The notes under the pieces were generated by a model. It was not told the origin of the DNA. It saw nothing but the letters and a program-made list of their open reading frames with translations, and did not search any database. From Paenibacillus sp. USDA918EY (GTDB lineage Bacteria; Bacillota; Bacilli; Paenibacillales; Paenibacillaceae), in assembly GCF_009870825.1 (NCBI RefSeq), contig NZ_WTWY01000008.1, positions 62,001 to 126,000 on the forward strand: a stretch of DNA of 64,000 nucleotides, read 5' to 3'. The stretch's first letter is position 1; each line of letters begins with the position of its first letter. The translations under genes were made by a program, and so were the position numbers. Positions 8,712-17,968 of this stretch are shown here, piece by piece.

Positions 8712-9293
8712 ATGACCAGAAATAAGCTCAAGGAAGCTGCGATGCGTTTGTTCGGGGAGAAGGGATACGACGGCACGGCACTCTCTGAAATCGCAAAAGA
8801 GGTGGGCGTGAAAACGCCGGCGATTTATGCCTTTTACGAAAGCAAGGAAGATTTGTTCATGACGGTTTTTCGCGAGGCGATGGATTCTTACAATACGTTT
8901 ATTCAGGAGCTGTCCAAAGGGCGGGAGAAGCTGAGCGCACGGGAAAGCATGTACGGGATTTTGTCCAGGCAATACGAATTTTACCGGGAGTGCCCTGACG
9001 CGAGTAAATTCGTGCTGCGCTATATGGTATTTCCGCCCGTGTTTCTGAAAGAAACGATAGAGGAGGCCTTTCTCCATTCGGACGAACGGCTGACGAAGCT
9101 TGTCGGAACATTGATCGTGCAGGGCATGGAAGAGGGCGCCATCCGCGATCAGAAGGTGCAGCCGCTGGTAGATTCCTTTTTAAACGTAATGGACGGATTA
9201 AGCATCCAATATTTCTACTACACCTCCAAAGAGGTGTACGAACGCAAGCTGAATCATGTTTTTGAAACGTTTTGGAACGGCGTGCGCTCGTAA
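8712..9293 (+). CDS. TetR/AcrR family transcriptional regulator
   Basis: 193 aa. Residues about 5-50 are a TetR HTH (MRLFGEKGYDGTALSEIAKEVGVKTPAIYAFYESKEDLF). Residues 60-193 form the variable ligand-binding and dimerisation part. GAGTTGAGG lies upstream of the ATG at 8712. It opens the operon with the permease, DUF917 and hydantoinase-like genes (49-nt gap), so it is likely a repressor responding to the compound they handle. A perfect palindrome in its own promoter suggests autorepression. The ligand cannot be predicted from the sequence. Confidence 0.9.
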   Translation: MTRNKLKEAAMRLFGEKGYDGTALSEIAKEVGVKTPAIYAFYESKEDLFMTVFREAMDSYNTFIQELSKGREKLSARESMYGILSRQYEFYRECPDASKFVLRYMVFPPVFLKETIEEAFLHSDERLTKLVGTLIVQGMEEGAIRDQKVQPLVDSFLNVMDGLSIQYFYYTSKEVYERKLNHVFETFWNGVRS

Positions 9294-9342
9294 GCAATGG
9301 ACAACCTCATCAAGAAGATTTCACAACAAGGGGATGGGTAAA

Positions 9343-10653
9343 GTGAGTGAAGCGAGTCAAGCAAAAAACAAGGAATCAAACGCGCAAGATTTTGAAAGGG
9401 AACCCGTTCCGGCGCATTTGCGCAAAAAATGGTTGTCCATGTCGCTCGTCTGGATCGCGATCGGCATCGACTTGTCGGCGATGTTTTTGGGAGCGGAGCT
9501 CGGCAACGGCATGAATCTTTCCGACTCGCTGACGGCCACGGTGATCGGTTCCGTCATTTTGGGATTGATCGGCGCGTTGTGCGCTTTTGTCGGAGCGAAA
9601 ACGGGACTGTCCACGGCAATGATCAGCCGGTTTCTGTTCGGGAACGTCGGGGCGCGGATCGTATCGATCGTACTCGGTATTTTCTCGCTCGGCTGGTTCG
9701 GCGTGCAGGTGGGATTTTTTGCATCCAATATGCATACGGCCTTCGATAAACTCGTCGGAATGGATCTGCCGCTGGGCCTTCTATCGTTTATCGGCGGATT
9801 GCTCATGATGTCGACGGCGATTTGGGGATACCGTTCCATTGAAAGATTAAGCGTGTGGTCCGTACCGCTGCTTGTCATTTTCATCGGGATCGCCGTTTTC
9901 ACGGCGTTCAAAACGAAGGGCGCCTCAGCGATTTGGGAGCCGATCAGTGGCTCGCCGATTCCGATGGGCACCGCGATTTCGCTCGTGATCGGCATCTTTA
10001 TCGTCGGCACGGTGCTCTCGCCGGATATCGGACGTTGGGCGCGTACGCCGATGCATGCGGTAACGGCGGCGTTTATCGGTTTTTTTGTCGGGAACAGCTT
10101 TATGACGATCATCGCGATCTTTTTGTCCCGCCTTATGGACACGGATGATCTGACGAATATTTTCATTGCGCTTGGGCTCGGGCTTCCTGCCATCATCGTG
10201 TTGACGCTGGCGCAGTGGACGACGAACACGAACAATTTGTATTCCGCGTCGCTAGGATTTTCCGTCGTCTTTCAACGGGTGCCGAAAAAGCTGATTACCG
10301 TCATTGCCGGCATTCTCGCAACTTTGCTTGCCGTTTTCGGCATCTATGACAAGTTTCTGTCGTTCCTGAACGTCATTACGAGTTTCGTGTCGCCGATCGG
10401 CGGGCTTTACACCGCGGAATATTTGCTCGTGAACCGCGAAAAGTTTACGTTCGAAGGCATCGAGCGCAATAAAAACTGGATCATACGCTCGCTTGCCGTG
10501 TGGGTGCTTGCGACTTTGTTCGCTTATATGACGACGCCGTCGCCGGACGGGTTCGGATGGTTCCAGCTGACGCGCGTTCCGGCGCTGGACGCTTTTATCT
10601 TCGCTTTTATCGTCCAGTGGATCATCGGCAAAATTATGAGTAAGAAAGGATAA
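9343..10653 (+). CDS. NCS1 family cytosine/purine-type permease (CodB-like)
   Basis: 436 aa, about 12 membrane helices, NCS1 (nucleobase-cation-symport-1) family, closest in character to CodB-type permeases (QVGFFASN, GRWARTPMHA, NTNNLYSASLGFS). The family imports cytosine, purines, allantoin or hydantoins with a cation. GTG 9343 is preferred because AAGGGG (9328-9333) is 9 nt upstream; an ATG at 9334 would touch that site. It sits 4 nt before DUF917. With a hydantoinase/oxoprolinase-like neighbour, a cyclic ureide or pyrimidine-like substrate is plausible but inferred. Confidence 0.88.
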   Translation: MSEASQAKNKESNAQDFEREPVPAHLRKKWLSMSLVWIAIGIDLSAMFLGAELGNGMNLSDSLTATVIGSVILGLIGALCAFVGAKTGLSTAMISRFLFGNVGARIVSIVLGIFSLGWFGVQVGFFASNMHTAFDKLVGMDLPLGLLSFIGGLLMMSTAIWGYRSIERLSVWSVPLLVIFIGIAVFTAFKTKGASAIWEPISGSPIPMGTAISLVIGIFIVGTVLSPDIGRWARTPMHAVTAAFIGFFVGNSFMTIIAIFLSRLMDTDDLTNIFIALGLGLPAIIVLTLAQWTTNTNNLYSASLGFSVVFQRVPKKLITVIAGILATLLAVFGIYDKFLSFLNVITSFVSPIGGLYTAEYLLVNREKFTFEGIERNKNWIIRSLAVWVLATLFAYMTTPSPDGFGWFQLTRVPALDAFIFAFIVQWIIGKIMSKKG

Positions 10654-10657
10654 CATC

Positions 10658-11782
10658 ATGGCTAACAACATGGATTTTAACAAGTTGACTGAATTGGATG
10701 AACAGGCCGTCCAATATATCGCCGTCGGCGCGGCGGTGCTTGGAACGGGCGGGGGCGGGGATCCCCATATCGGTAAATTGATGGCGATGGAAGCCATCCG
10801 CAAATACGGCCCCGTGCGTTTGGTAAGACCCGAGGAACTGGAAGACGACAGTTTGGTCGTTCCTCTGTCGATGATCGGCGCTCCGACGGTCATGAACGAA
10901 AAAATACCTTCCGTTGAGCAGATGACCAGACCGCTGGATTTGATCGAAAAGGAGCTTGGGCGCAAAGTGAGCGCGGTTATGCCGATCGAGGTCGGCGGCG
11001 GAAACTCGCTTGTTCCCGTCATTGCGGCGGCGGAGCGCGGCATTCCGATTTTGGATGCCGATGCGATGGGACGGGCTTTCCCGGAATCGCAGATGGTGAC
11101 GTTTTACCTGGACGGCATCGATTGCAGCCCGATCACGATGGCGGACGAACGCGGCAACGGCGTGCTTATGCATGCGATCGACGGCGTTTGGGAGGAACGG
11201 ATGGCGCGCGCGCTGACGATTCAAATGGGCGGCTCGGCTTCCATCTGCGATTACCCGGTGTCGGGGGCGCAGGTCAAAAAAAGCGCCGTGCCGCACACGC
11301 TGACGCTGGCCTATGAAATCGGGAAAACGCTGTTTGAATCCAAAGAGCAGAAGCAAAACCCGATCGAAGCTTTGCTGAAGCAGCTGGGCGGTTACGCGTT
11401 GTTCAACGGCAAAGCCGTCGACATCCGCCGCCGGACCGAAGGCGGTTTTACGCGGGGAGAGGCCGTGTTTGAAGGGACCGATGCGGAGAAGGGACGCACG
11501 ATGCGCCTGTTTTTCCAAAACGAATTCCTGCTTGCGACGGAGGATGGGCGGTCTCTGGCGGTCACGCCGGATCTCATTACGCTGCTCGATCAGGACACCG
11601 GGATGCCGATTACTACCGAAAACTTGAAATATGGCGCCAGAGTGACGGCGGCCGGTTTCCCATGCGACCCGAGATGGCGGACGCCGAAAGGGCTCGAGAC
11701 GGTCGGGCCGAAATATTTCGGCTATGACGTCCCATATCTACCGATTGAAGAGCTTGCAGCAGGGAAAGGAGGAGATCTGTGA
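10658..11782 (+). CDS. DUF917 domain-containing protein
   Basis: 374 aa, a single DUF917 domain with its glycine-rich opening (GAAVLGTGGGGDPHIG), PIEVGGGNS and DADAMGRAFPESQM. DUF917 proteins are commonly encoded beside hydantoinase/oxoprolinase genes and are thought to work with them, but no reaction is established that I know of. It starts 4 nt after the permease stop. Its stop codon shares one base with the next ATG, behind a strong AAGGAGG, so the two products are probably made in balanced amounts and may form a complex (inference). Confidence 0.88.
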   Translation: MANNMDFNKLTELDEQAVQYIAVGAAVLGTGGGGDPHIGKLMAMEAIRKYGPVRLVRPEELEDDSLVVPLSMIGAPTVMNEKIPSVEQMTRPLDLIEKELGRKVSAVMPIEVGGGNSLVPVIAAAERGIPILDADAMGRAFPESQMVTFYLDGIDCSPITMADERGNGVLMHAIDGVWEERMARALTIQMGGSASICDYPVSGAQVKKSAVPHTLTLAYEIGKTLFESKEQKQNPIEALLKQLGGYALFNGKAVDIRRRTEGGFTRGEAVFEGTDAEKGRTMRLFFQNEFLLATEDGRSLAVTPDLITLLDQDTGMPITTENLKYGARVTAAGFPCDPRWRTPKGLETVGPKYFGYDVPYLPIEELAAGKGGDL

Positions 11783-13362
11783 TGTCGTGGACGCTCATAA
11801 GCGACAACGAAGAAATGTACCGCATCGGGATTGATGTCGGCGGGACGAATACGGACGCCGCCCTGCTCGATTCCAAGCTGAACACGATTCATACGGTCAA
11901 GGTGCACACGACCCGCGACGTCAACGAAGGCATCGTCGAGTCGATCCGCCGGCTGCTGGCGGAAAGCGGCGTAAATCCGGCCCGGGTCGGCTATGCGATG
12001 CTGGGAACGACCCACTGCACCAACGCCATCGTCGAACGCAAGCATTTGGGCTACGTCGGGCTCATCCGGATCGGCGCACCGGCAACGACCGCCGTGCCTC
12101 CGCTTGCGGATTGGGACGATACGCTGAAGGCCGCCGTCGGCCCTCATGCTTACGTTGCCCGGGGCGGTTACGAATACGACGGCCGTACAATCGTCGAGCT
12201 CGATGAAGCCGAAATCAGGGATTATTTGGGCAGAATGAAGGGGGAAGTGCAGGCCGTGGCCGTTTGCGGCGTCTTTTCTCCCGTCAATCCGTCCCAAGAA
12301 AAACGGGTCGCGGAACTGGCAAAAGAAGTGCTTGGCGACAAGATGCCGGTGACGTTGTCCCATGAAATCGGAAGCATCGGCATTCTGGAGCGCGAAAATG
12401 CATCGCTGCTGAACGGGGCGCTCCTGAACGTTATCGCGGGCGTCGTCCACGGCTTCGAACAGGCGCTGCAAAGCTTCGGAATTCGCGCCGGCGTCTATAT
12501 CTGCCAAAACGACGGAACGCTTATGCGCAGCGAATACGCGCTTTCGTATCCGATCCTGACGATTGCCTGCGGACCTACCAATTCCATCCGCGGCGCGGCG
12601 CACTTATCCGGACTGAACAACGCGCTTGTCGTCGATATCGGCGGCACGACGACGGATATCGGCGTGCTCGCCCAAGGGTTCCCGCGCCAATCTTCGGCGG
12701 CGGTCGAAATCGGCGGCGTGCGCACGAACTTCCGCATGCCGGACATTTTGTCGATCGGCATCGGCGGGGGCACGATCGTGCGGGCTGACAAGGAGGGCGA
12801 CCGCGTTACGGTCGGACCGGACAGCGTCGGCTACGAGCTGCTGAGACGCGGCCGGATTTTTGGCGGCGATACGCTGACGGCGACGGACGTCGCGGTAAAG
12901 CTCGGCCGTTACGAATGGGACGGCGCGCAGACAGAAGGGCTTGAAGAATCAATCTGTCTCAAAGCCGACGGAATCATCACACGCGATATCGAAGACGCCA
13001 TCGACCGCATGAAAACGAGCGCCGAGCCGGTGGACGTCATTCTCGTCGGGGGCGGAAGCATCCTTGTTCCGGACAAGCTGGAAGGCGTCGCCCGGATCGT
13101 CAGACCGGATCATTACGATGCCGCCAACGCGATCGGTGCCGCCCTCGGCGAAGTCAGCGGGGAATCGGAGCGCATCTATTCGCTCGACGAGATGACTTAC
13201 GACGAAGCCGTCGCGGACGCCAAAAGCCAGGCGATCGAGCAGGCGGTGCTTGCCGGAGCGGACCGTGCCACGGTGCAGATCGTGTTTTCCGAGGATATTC
13301 CGATCGCCTACCTGCCGGGCAATGCGCTGCTCGTGAAGGCCAAAGCGGCAGGACGTTTGTAA
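11782..13362 (+). CDS. Hydantoinase/oxoprolinase family protein (HyuA-like)
   Basis: 526 aa. The N-terminus has the actin-like ATPase phosphate motif GIDVGGTNTDAALLD, followed by TTHCTNAIVERK. A second nucleotide-binding segment, VVDIGGTTTDIGVL, lies near residue 285, and GIGGGTIVR and ILVGGGSILVP follow. This matches the HyuA side of ATP-dependent N-methylhydantoinase and 5-oxoprolinase. No HyuB gene is present, and DUF917 occupies that place. AAGGAGG (11766-11772) serves ATG 11782; GTG 11779 is an alternative. Expected role is ATP-dependent opening of an imide or lactam ring, with substrate unknown. Confidence 0.88.
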   Translation: MSWTLISDNEEMYRIGIDVGGTNTDAALLDSKLNTIHTVKVHTTRDVNEGIVESIRRLLAESGVNPARVGYAMLGTTHCTNAIVERKHLGYVGLIRIGAPATTAVPPLADWDDTLKAAVGPHAYVARGGYEYDGRTIVELDEAEIRDYLGRMKGEVQAVAVCGVFSPVNPSQEKRVAELAKEVLGDKMPVTLSHEIGSIGILERENASLLNGALLNVIAGVVHGFEQALQSFGIRAGVYICQNDGTLMRSEYALSYPILTIACGPTNSIRGAAHLSGLNNALVVDIGGTTTDIGVLAQGFPRQSSAAVEIGGVRTNFRMPDILSIGIGGGTIVRADKEGDRVTVGPDSVGYELLRRGRIFGGDTLTATDVAVKLGRYEWDGAQTEGLEESICLKADGIITRDIEDAIDRMKTSAEPVDVILVGGGSILVPDKLEGVARIVRPDHYDAANAIGAALGEVSGESERIYSLDEMTYDEAVADAKSQAIEQAVLAGADRATVQIVFSEDIPIAYLPGNALLVKAKAAGRL

Positions 13363-13389
13363 TAATCCTTGCGTTAACCATTTTTTGAA

Positions 13390-13432
13390 AAGGCTTCTTC
13401 CTATGGCACTTGCATAGGGAGAGGCCTTTTTT
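13390..13432 (+). terminator. Terminator of the permease/DUF917/hydantoinase operon
   Basis: AAGGCTTCTTCCTATG pairs (a few mismatches) with CATAGGGAGAGGCCTT, loop GCACTTG, then TTTTTT. Confidence 0.75.
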
Positions 13433-13609
13433 GCCGATTGCGCATCCCCGGAATTTGGCATCCCGAGCAGCAAATTTCGCCCGGTTTTCCAGCGGTTTCA
13501 TGTCGATTCGGCTTGAGAAATGTTAGCCTGTTTTCCATCGATCCCTCCCGTATATCCCCCCCGCAGAGACATATACTTTGTAAGAAGGATTTTGAAAGGA
13601 GTGAACTCC

Positions 13610-14512
13610 ATGGAACTGTTCAGCATCGCAGCCCGAACCTCCGATTCACGGGAAGAGGAGCGTTATATCCGCATGATTACGAAAGCAAACCAGGCTTTAC
13701 ATAAAAAGTACAAAACACTCAGCATCAGCTGTTCGGTCCATGAGGGGACGACCTTCTGGCGGTGCCGCGAAGACGACCCGCGGTTTTTGAAGGGCAATGT
13801 TTTGCAGCAGATTTACGGTGCGGCGGCAAGCGCGCTTGCCGAGTATATTTTGCAGGAGAAAGAGCGGGAGCTGTTGAAAAAGATTCTTGACGAGGAGTTC
13901 GACTTTCCTGATCCGGAGGAGCATGAGCAAATCCTGAAGCATTGCCGGATGATGATGGAGGGAAAATCGGAGTTCGGCGATTCGAGGCACCGCCGCTCGT
14001 CCATGCTTGCCCAAGGCATTCAGCAATGTTTAAGCGAAAGACCGTTGCTTCATGTGGATGGTTTTTTAACCTTCCGTGCCCATAACTACATGAAGGAATT
14101 AAAAGAAATCGTGGAATACGCCGTGGATGAGTTTTTGATGGACCGCCAGTACGAAGAATTCGTCGGCATGCTGAAATATTTCGTTTATTTCCAGCAGCCG
14201 CAGGTTCCGCTCGTCCACCTGATCCACAAGGGCGGGCAGGACGTGCTGCTTTTGGATGAGGACATGAAGCCGCTCGATCACCGGCATGACGAGGGCGTTG
14301 TGGTGGAGCGGCTGGACCAGCAGGATTTGCAGATGGAGGACGCCGTGGTGACCACGCTGATTTCCGTATCCCCGGCCAAAATCATCATCCATACCCGGGA
14401 GCCGCATATGGCGGTCATCAGAACGCTGTCGCAAATTTTCGAGGACCGGGTGGAAATATGCCGATATTGTCCCGATTGCCACGGTTATTTCCGGGAAACG
14501 GGGAAGATCTGA
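13610..14512 (+). CDS. ytxC: Sporulation protein YtxC family
   Basis: 300 aa, matching the YtxC family, which in B. subtilis also lies near thrS. The protein is soluble, mixed alpha/beta and rich in charged residues; the centre has VDGFLTFRAHNYMKEL and QYEEFVGMLKYFV. A CRYCPDC motif near the C-terminus could bind a metal. The biochemical function is unknown; the sporulation link comes from the family name. GAAAGGAGTGA precedes ATG 13610. The thrS promoter starts 2 nt after its stop codon, so ytxC and thrS are separate transcription units. Confidence 0.88.
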   Translation: MELFSIAARTSDSREEERYIRMITKANQALHKKYKTLSISCSVHEGTTFWRCREDDPRFLKGNVLQQIYGAAASALAEYILQEKERELLKKILDEEFDFPDPEEHEQILKHCRMMMEGKSEFGDSRHRRSSMLAQGIQQCLSERPLLHVDGFLTFRAHNYMKELKEIVEYAVDEFLMDRQYEEFVGMLKYFVYFQQPQVPLVHLIHKGGQDVLLLDEDMKPLDHRHDEGVVVERLDQQDLQMEDAVVTTLISVSPAKIIIHTREPHMAVIRTLSQIFEDRVEICRYCPDCHGYFRETGKI

Positions 14513-14513
14513 C

Positions 14514-14542
14514 TTGACTGTAAAAAGTCTGGGACTTATAAT
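14514..14542 (+). promoter_or_regulatory. Strong sigma-A promoter of the thrS leader
   Basis: TTGACT (14514-14519), 17-nt spacer, perfect TATAAT (14537-14542), immediately after the ytxC stop codon. Confidence 0.88.
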
Positions 14543-14549
14543 AACTCAC

Positions 14550-14853
14550 ATAATTCGATAAAAGCTTCGACAAAGACATGGACCTAAGAAACGGGCGTTG
14601 CAGAGAGAGGAACCGATGGCTGAAATTTCCTCACGATCCGGCTTACGCGTCTACCCCTTTGTAGCTGCGGTCAGGAACGTTTTTCCAAGCGGGAAAAGCA
14701 AGTAATGGACCGCCGGGTCATTCCGTTACCATATGCTGATGAAGGATAATGCGGGTTTGCGGTAAAGTCTGCCGATGACATGCATTATTGAATTTGGGTG
14801 GAACCACGGGTACAGACACTCGTCCCTATGTTACAGGGATGGGTGTTTTTTTG
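14550..14853 (+). promoter_or_regulatory. T-box leader of thrS
   Basis: A ~300-nt leader with the stem I apical GCAGAGAG motif (about 14598-14605), the T-box core TGGGTGGAACCACGGGT (14795-14811), and a terminator with a 12-bp stem (14816-14827 with 14835-14846) and a T run. An ACC triplet (14653-14655) on the 3' side of stem I is a candidate Thr specifier. Uncharged tRNA-Thr should stabilise the antiterminator and raise thrS expression. Confidence 0.93.
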
Positions 14854-14888
14854 TATGCTTTGGGTTAATTTTGAAGGAGGAATAAAAG

Positions 14889-16829
14889 ATGTCGGTAAGT
14901 ATCAAACTGCCGGACGGTTCGGTTCGGGAATACGCGGAAGGAAGCACGATTGAGGATGTAGCCGCTTCGATCAGCAGTGGTCTGAAGAAAAACGCAGCAG
15001 CAGGCAAAATGGACGGAATTGTGGTGGATTTGTCTACCCCGCTAAAGGACGGCGCAACGATTGAAATCGTAACGCTCGATTCGCCGGAAGGCCTTGAAGT
15101 GATGCGTCACAGCACGGCGCATTTGATGGCTCAAGCGACGAAACGCCTTTTCGGCGCTAAAGAAGTGAAGCTTGGCGTCGGACCCGTCATCGAAGGCGGA
15201 TTTTATTACGATATGGATTTGGAGCATCCGCTCAACCCCGAGGATCTGCAAAAAATCGAAAAGGAAATGGAGCGCATCGTCGGCGAAAACCTGTCGATCG
15301 TACGCAAGGAGGTCAGCCGCCAGGAAGCGCTGGACATTTTCGGCGAGCTGGGCGATCCTTACAAGCTGGAATTGATCAATGCGCTGCCTGAAGACAGCGT
15401 CATCTCGATTTACGAGCAGGGCGAATTTTTCGACCTTTGCCGCGGGCCGCATTTGCCTTCGACCGGCAAAATCAAAGTGTTCAAGTTGATGAATGTGGCC
15501 GGCGCGTATTGGCGCGGAGACAGCAAAAACAAAATGCTGCAGCGGATTTACGGCACGGCGTTTGCGAAAAAAGCCCAGCTGGACGAGCATTTGCACTTGC
15601 TGGAGGAAGCGAAAAAACGCGACCACCGCAAGCTTGGCAAAGAGCTCGGCATTTTCACCTTCTCCCAGCTTGTGGGACAAGGCCTGCCGATGTGGCTGCC
15701 AAAAGGCGCGAAGCTGCGCCGCACGCTGGAACGTTACATCGTGGATCTGGAAGAAAGCCTTGGCTACCAGCACGTATATACGCCGGTTCTTGGCAATGTC
15801 GAGCTGTACAAAACGTCCGGCCACTGGGAACATTACCAGGAGGATATGTTCCCGAAAATGGAACTCGACAACGAAGAGCTTGTGCTTCGTCCGATGAACT
15901 GTCCGCACCATATGATGATTTATAAAAGCGAAATGCACAGCTACCGCGATCTGCCGATCCGGATCGCAGAGCTTGGCATGATGCACCGCTACGAAATGTC
16001 CGGCGCTTTGACCGGTCTTCACCGCGTGCGTGCGATGACGTTAAACGATTCCCATATTTTCTGCCGTCCGGACCAGATCAAAGAAGAGTTCCTGCGCGTC
16101 ATCCAGCTGATTACGAAGGTATATGACGATTTCGGCATCAAGGATTTCCGTTTCCGCTTGTCTTACCGCGATCCGGAAGATACCGAGAAATACTTCCAGA
16201 ACGACGAGATGTGGGAAATGTCCCAGCGCATGCTGCGCGAGGTCGTCGAGGAAACCGGCATTCCGTTCTTTGAAGCGGAAGGGGAAGCGGCCTTTTACGG
16301 ACCGAAGCTGGACGTGCAAATCCGCACGGCGCTCGGCAAGGAAGAAACGCTGTCGACCGTACAGCTGGACTTCCTGCTGCCTGAACGCTTCGAGCTGGAA
16401 TACGTAGGCGATGACGGCCAGAAGCATCGTCCGGTTGTTATTCACCGCGGTATTCTGGGCACGATGGAACGGTTTGCGGCTTTCCTGCTGGAAAATTTCG
16501 CGGGTTCACTGCCGCTGTGGCTGTCCCCGGTTCAGGTCAAAGTCATTCCGGTTTCGAACGCTTTCGAAGATTACGCCAAGCATGTGGCTGATCAGCTGCA
16601 GCTTAGCGGCATTACCGTCGATGCGGACCTCCGCAACGAAAAAATGGGCTACAAAATCCGCGAAGCACAGCTGGAAAAAATCCCGTACATGTTTATCGTC
16701 GGCGAAAACGAAATGAACGCTGGCTCCGTCTCCATCCGCAAACGCGGGGAAGGCGACCAGGGCGCGAAGCCGCTTGCCGAAGCGGCGGCGATGCTGAAAG
16801 AGCAAATCGCAAACCGCGTTATTTTCTAA
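14889..16829 (+). CDS. thrS: Threonyl-tRNA synthetase
   Basis: 646 aa, full length for bacterial ThrRS. Domains in order: TGS (about 1-62), N2 editing domain (about 63-240, with HSTAHLMAQA), class II catalytic core (motif 2-like RIAELGMMHRYEMSGAL, Zn-binding region RPMNCPHH), and anticodon-binding domain (about 545-640). It charges tRNA-Thr and hydrolyses mis-acylated Ser-tRNA-Thr. GAAGGAGGA precedes ATG 14889. Control by the T-box leader directly upstream. Confidence 0.97.
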   Translation: MSVSIKLPDGSVREYAEGSTIEDVAASISSGLKKNAAAGKMDGIVVDLSTPLKDGATIEIVTLDSPEGLEVMRHSTAHLMAQATKRLFGAKEVKLGVGPVIEGGFYYDMDLEHPLNPEDLQKIEKEMERIVGENLSIVRKEVSRQEALDIFGELGDPYKLELINALPEDSVISIYEQGEFFDLCRGPHLPSTGKIKVFKLMNVAGAYWRGDSKNKMLQRIYGTAFAKKAQLDEHLHLLEEAKKRDHRKLGKELGIFTFSQLVGQGLPMWLPKGAKLRRTLERYIVDLEESLGYQHVYTPVLGNVELYKTSGHWEHYQEDMFPKMELDNEELVLRPMNCPHHMMIYKSEMHSYRDLPIRIAELGMMHRYEMSGALTGLHRVRAMTLNDSHIFCRPDQIKEEFLRVIQLITKVYDDFGIKDFRFRLSYRDPEDTEKYFQNDEMWEMSQRMLREVVEETGIPFFEAEGEAAFYGPKLDVQIRTALGKEETLSTVQLDFLLPERFELEYVGDDGQKHRPVVIHRGILGTMERFAAFLLENFAGSLPLWLSPVQVKVIPVSNAFEDYAKHVADQLQLSGITVDADLRNEKMGYKIREAQLEKIPYMFIVGENEMNAGSVSIRKRGEGDQGAKPLAEAAAMLKEQIANRVIF

Positions 16830-16899
16830 ATATCAATGGCTCGAAATTGGATCGTAGTGTTTGGAATGAAGCGAAAGTAGCGGAGGGGACGGAATCGTT

Positions 16900-16937
16900 C
16901 TGAAGTAGCTGAAAGCTTTTGAAAAAAGCTACTTCGG
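16900..16937 (+). other. Stem-loop between thrS and the 3D-domain gene
   Basis: TCTGAAGTAGCT pairs with AGCTACTTCGGA, 12 bp with one G-U, around a 14-nt A/T-rich loop. No T run follows, so it is not a standard terminator. The 225-nt gap holds no clear second terminator, so the structure may belong to the leader of the next gene. Confidence 0.5.
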
Positions 16938-17054
16938 ACATGCACGTTCCATATTTTGAGCGACATCATCCTCTGCCATGAACTTCGGGTTCAAAAAACA
17001 TGTATAAACGCCAAATCATCTGGACATCCTCGGAAGTAAAGGGGGAGGATTTCA

Positions 17055-17852
17055 ATGATGAAGGTAAAAACATGGCAGAGGATTTTGTTGTGTGTTTTTT
17101 TAATCGGGCTATTCGCGGATACGCCTAATTTGTATGCCTCGGCATTTTCGATGATGCCGTCCTATACCGAGGACAACAACGGCCCGAACTTGATGATCGC
17201 CTCAAAAAACGACTACTATCTTAAACCGTTAAAATATGCTTCCAACCCGGAAATGTTCATGATCGTCGATCTTAACCAGAAGAAGACGGAACAATTTGCC
17301 GCCAAGTCCCAGGACGAGTATTTGCCCAAATTCGGGGCAATGGCGCTGCCCGCGGTCACGAAACCGGAAACCAAGGTTCCCGCCAAAAAGCAGGGGGCCA
17401 TTGCAGTCACGGCTCCGAAGCGGGATCAGGTCATCCATACGCTCAAGGTCATGGCGACAGGATACACTGCCGGTTACGAGTCCACGGGCAAACACCCGTC
17501 GCACCCGCAGTACGGGATTACGTATTCCGGCGTGAAGGTCCGCAGGGATAAAAATACGATATCCACGATTGCGGCCGATCCGCGCGTATTCCCGCTGGGC
17601 ACCATTTTGTATATTCCGGATTACGGGTATGCGGTCGTTGCCGATGTCGGCTCTGCCATCAAGGGACGAAAAATCGACCTGTATTTCGATACGACCAAGC
17701 AGGTATACAAGGAATGGGGCAAAAAAGAGGTCGAGGTTCAAGTGATTAAAGTCGGCAACGGGAAATGCAGCGAGAAGCTGCTGAATACGCTCGGCAAAGC
17801 CATTCAAACTTATAAATCCGTTCCGGCTTCATTGCTGGAAGAAGTCATTTAG
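17055..17852 (+). CDS. Secreted 3D domain protein (YuiC/YocH-type)
   Basis: 265 aa with an N-terminal hydrophobic segment (about 10-30) acting as signal or anchor. The C-terminal ~110 residues are a 3D domain (ATGYTAGYES...IAADPRVFPLGT...ADVGSAIKGRKIDLYF), whose three conserved aspartates name the domain. The fold resembles MltA-like lytic transglycosylases, and YuiC-type proteins act on peptidoglycan. The central ~80 residues are a Lys/Pro linker. GGGGGAGG precedes two consecutive ATGs (17055 and 17058); either could be used. Cell-wall cleavage is inferred from the domain. Confidence 0.85.
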   Translation: MMKVKTWQRILLCVFLIGLFADTPNLYASAFSMMPSYTEDNNGPNLMIASKNDYYLKPLKYASNPEMFMIVDLNQKKTEQFAAKSQDEYLPKFGAMALPAVTKPETKVPAKKQGAIAVTAPKRDQVIHTLKVMATGYTAGYESTGKHPSHPQYGITYSGVKVRRDKNTISTIAADPRVFPLGTILYIPDYGYAVVADVGSAIKGRKIDLYFDTTKQVYKEWGKKEVEVQVIKVGNGKCSEKLLNTLGKAIQTYKSVPASLLEEVI

Positions 17853-17968
17853 ACGATTGCCGCTGCATAAATTTCTTGGCATTTCACATACTACGGACTG
17901 GGGAACAAAAAACGCCCCCGGCAACTGAGGTTTGCCGTTTACGACAAGCTCAGGGAGGTGAAACGGCC

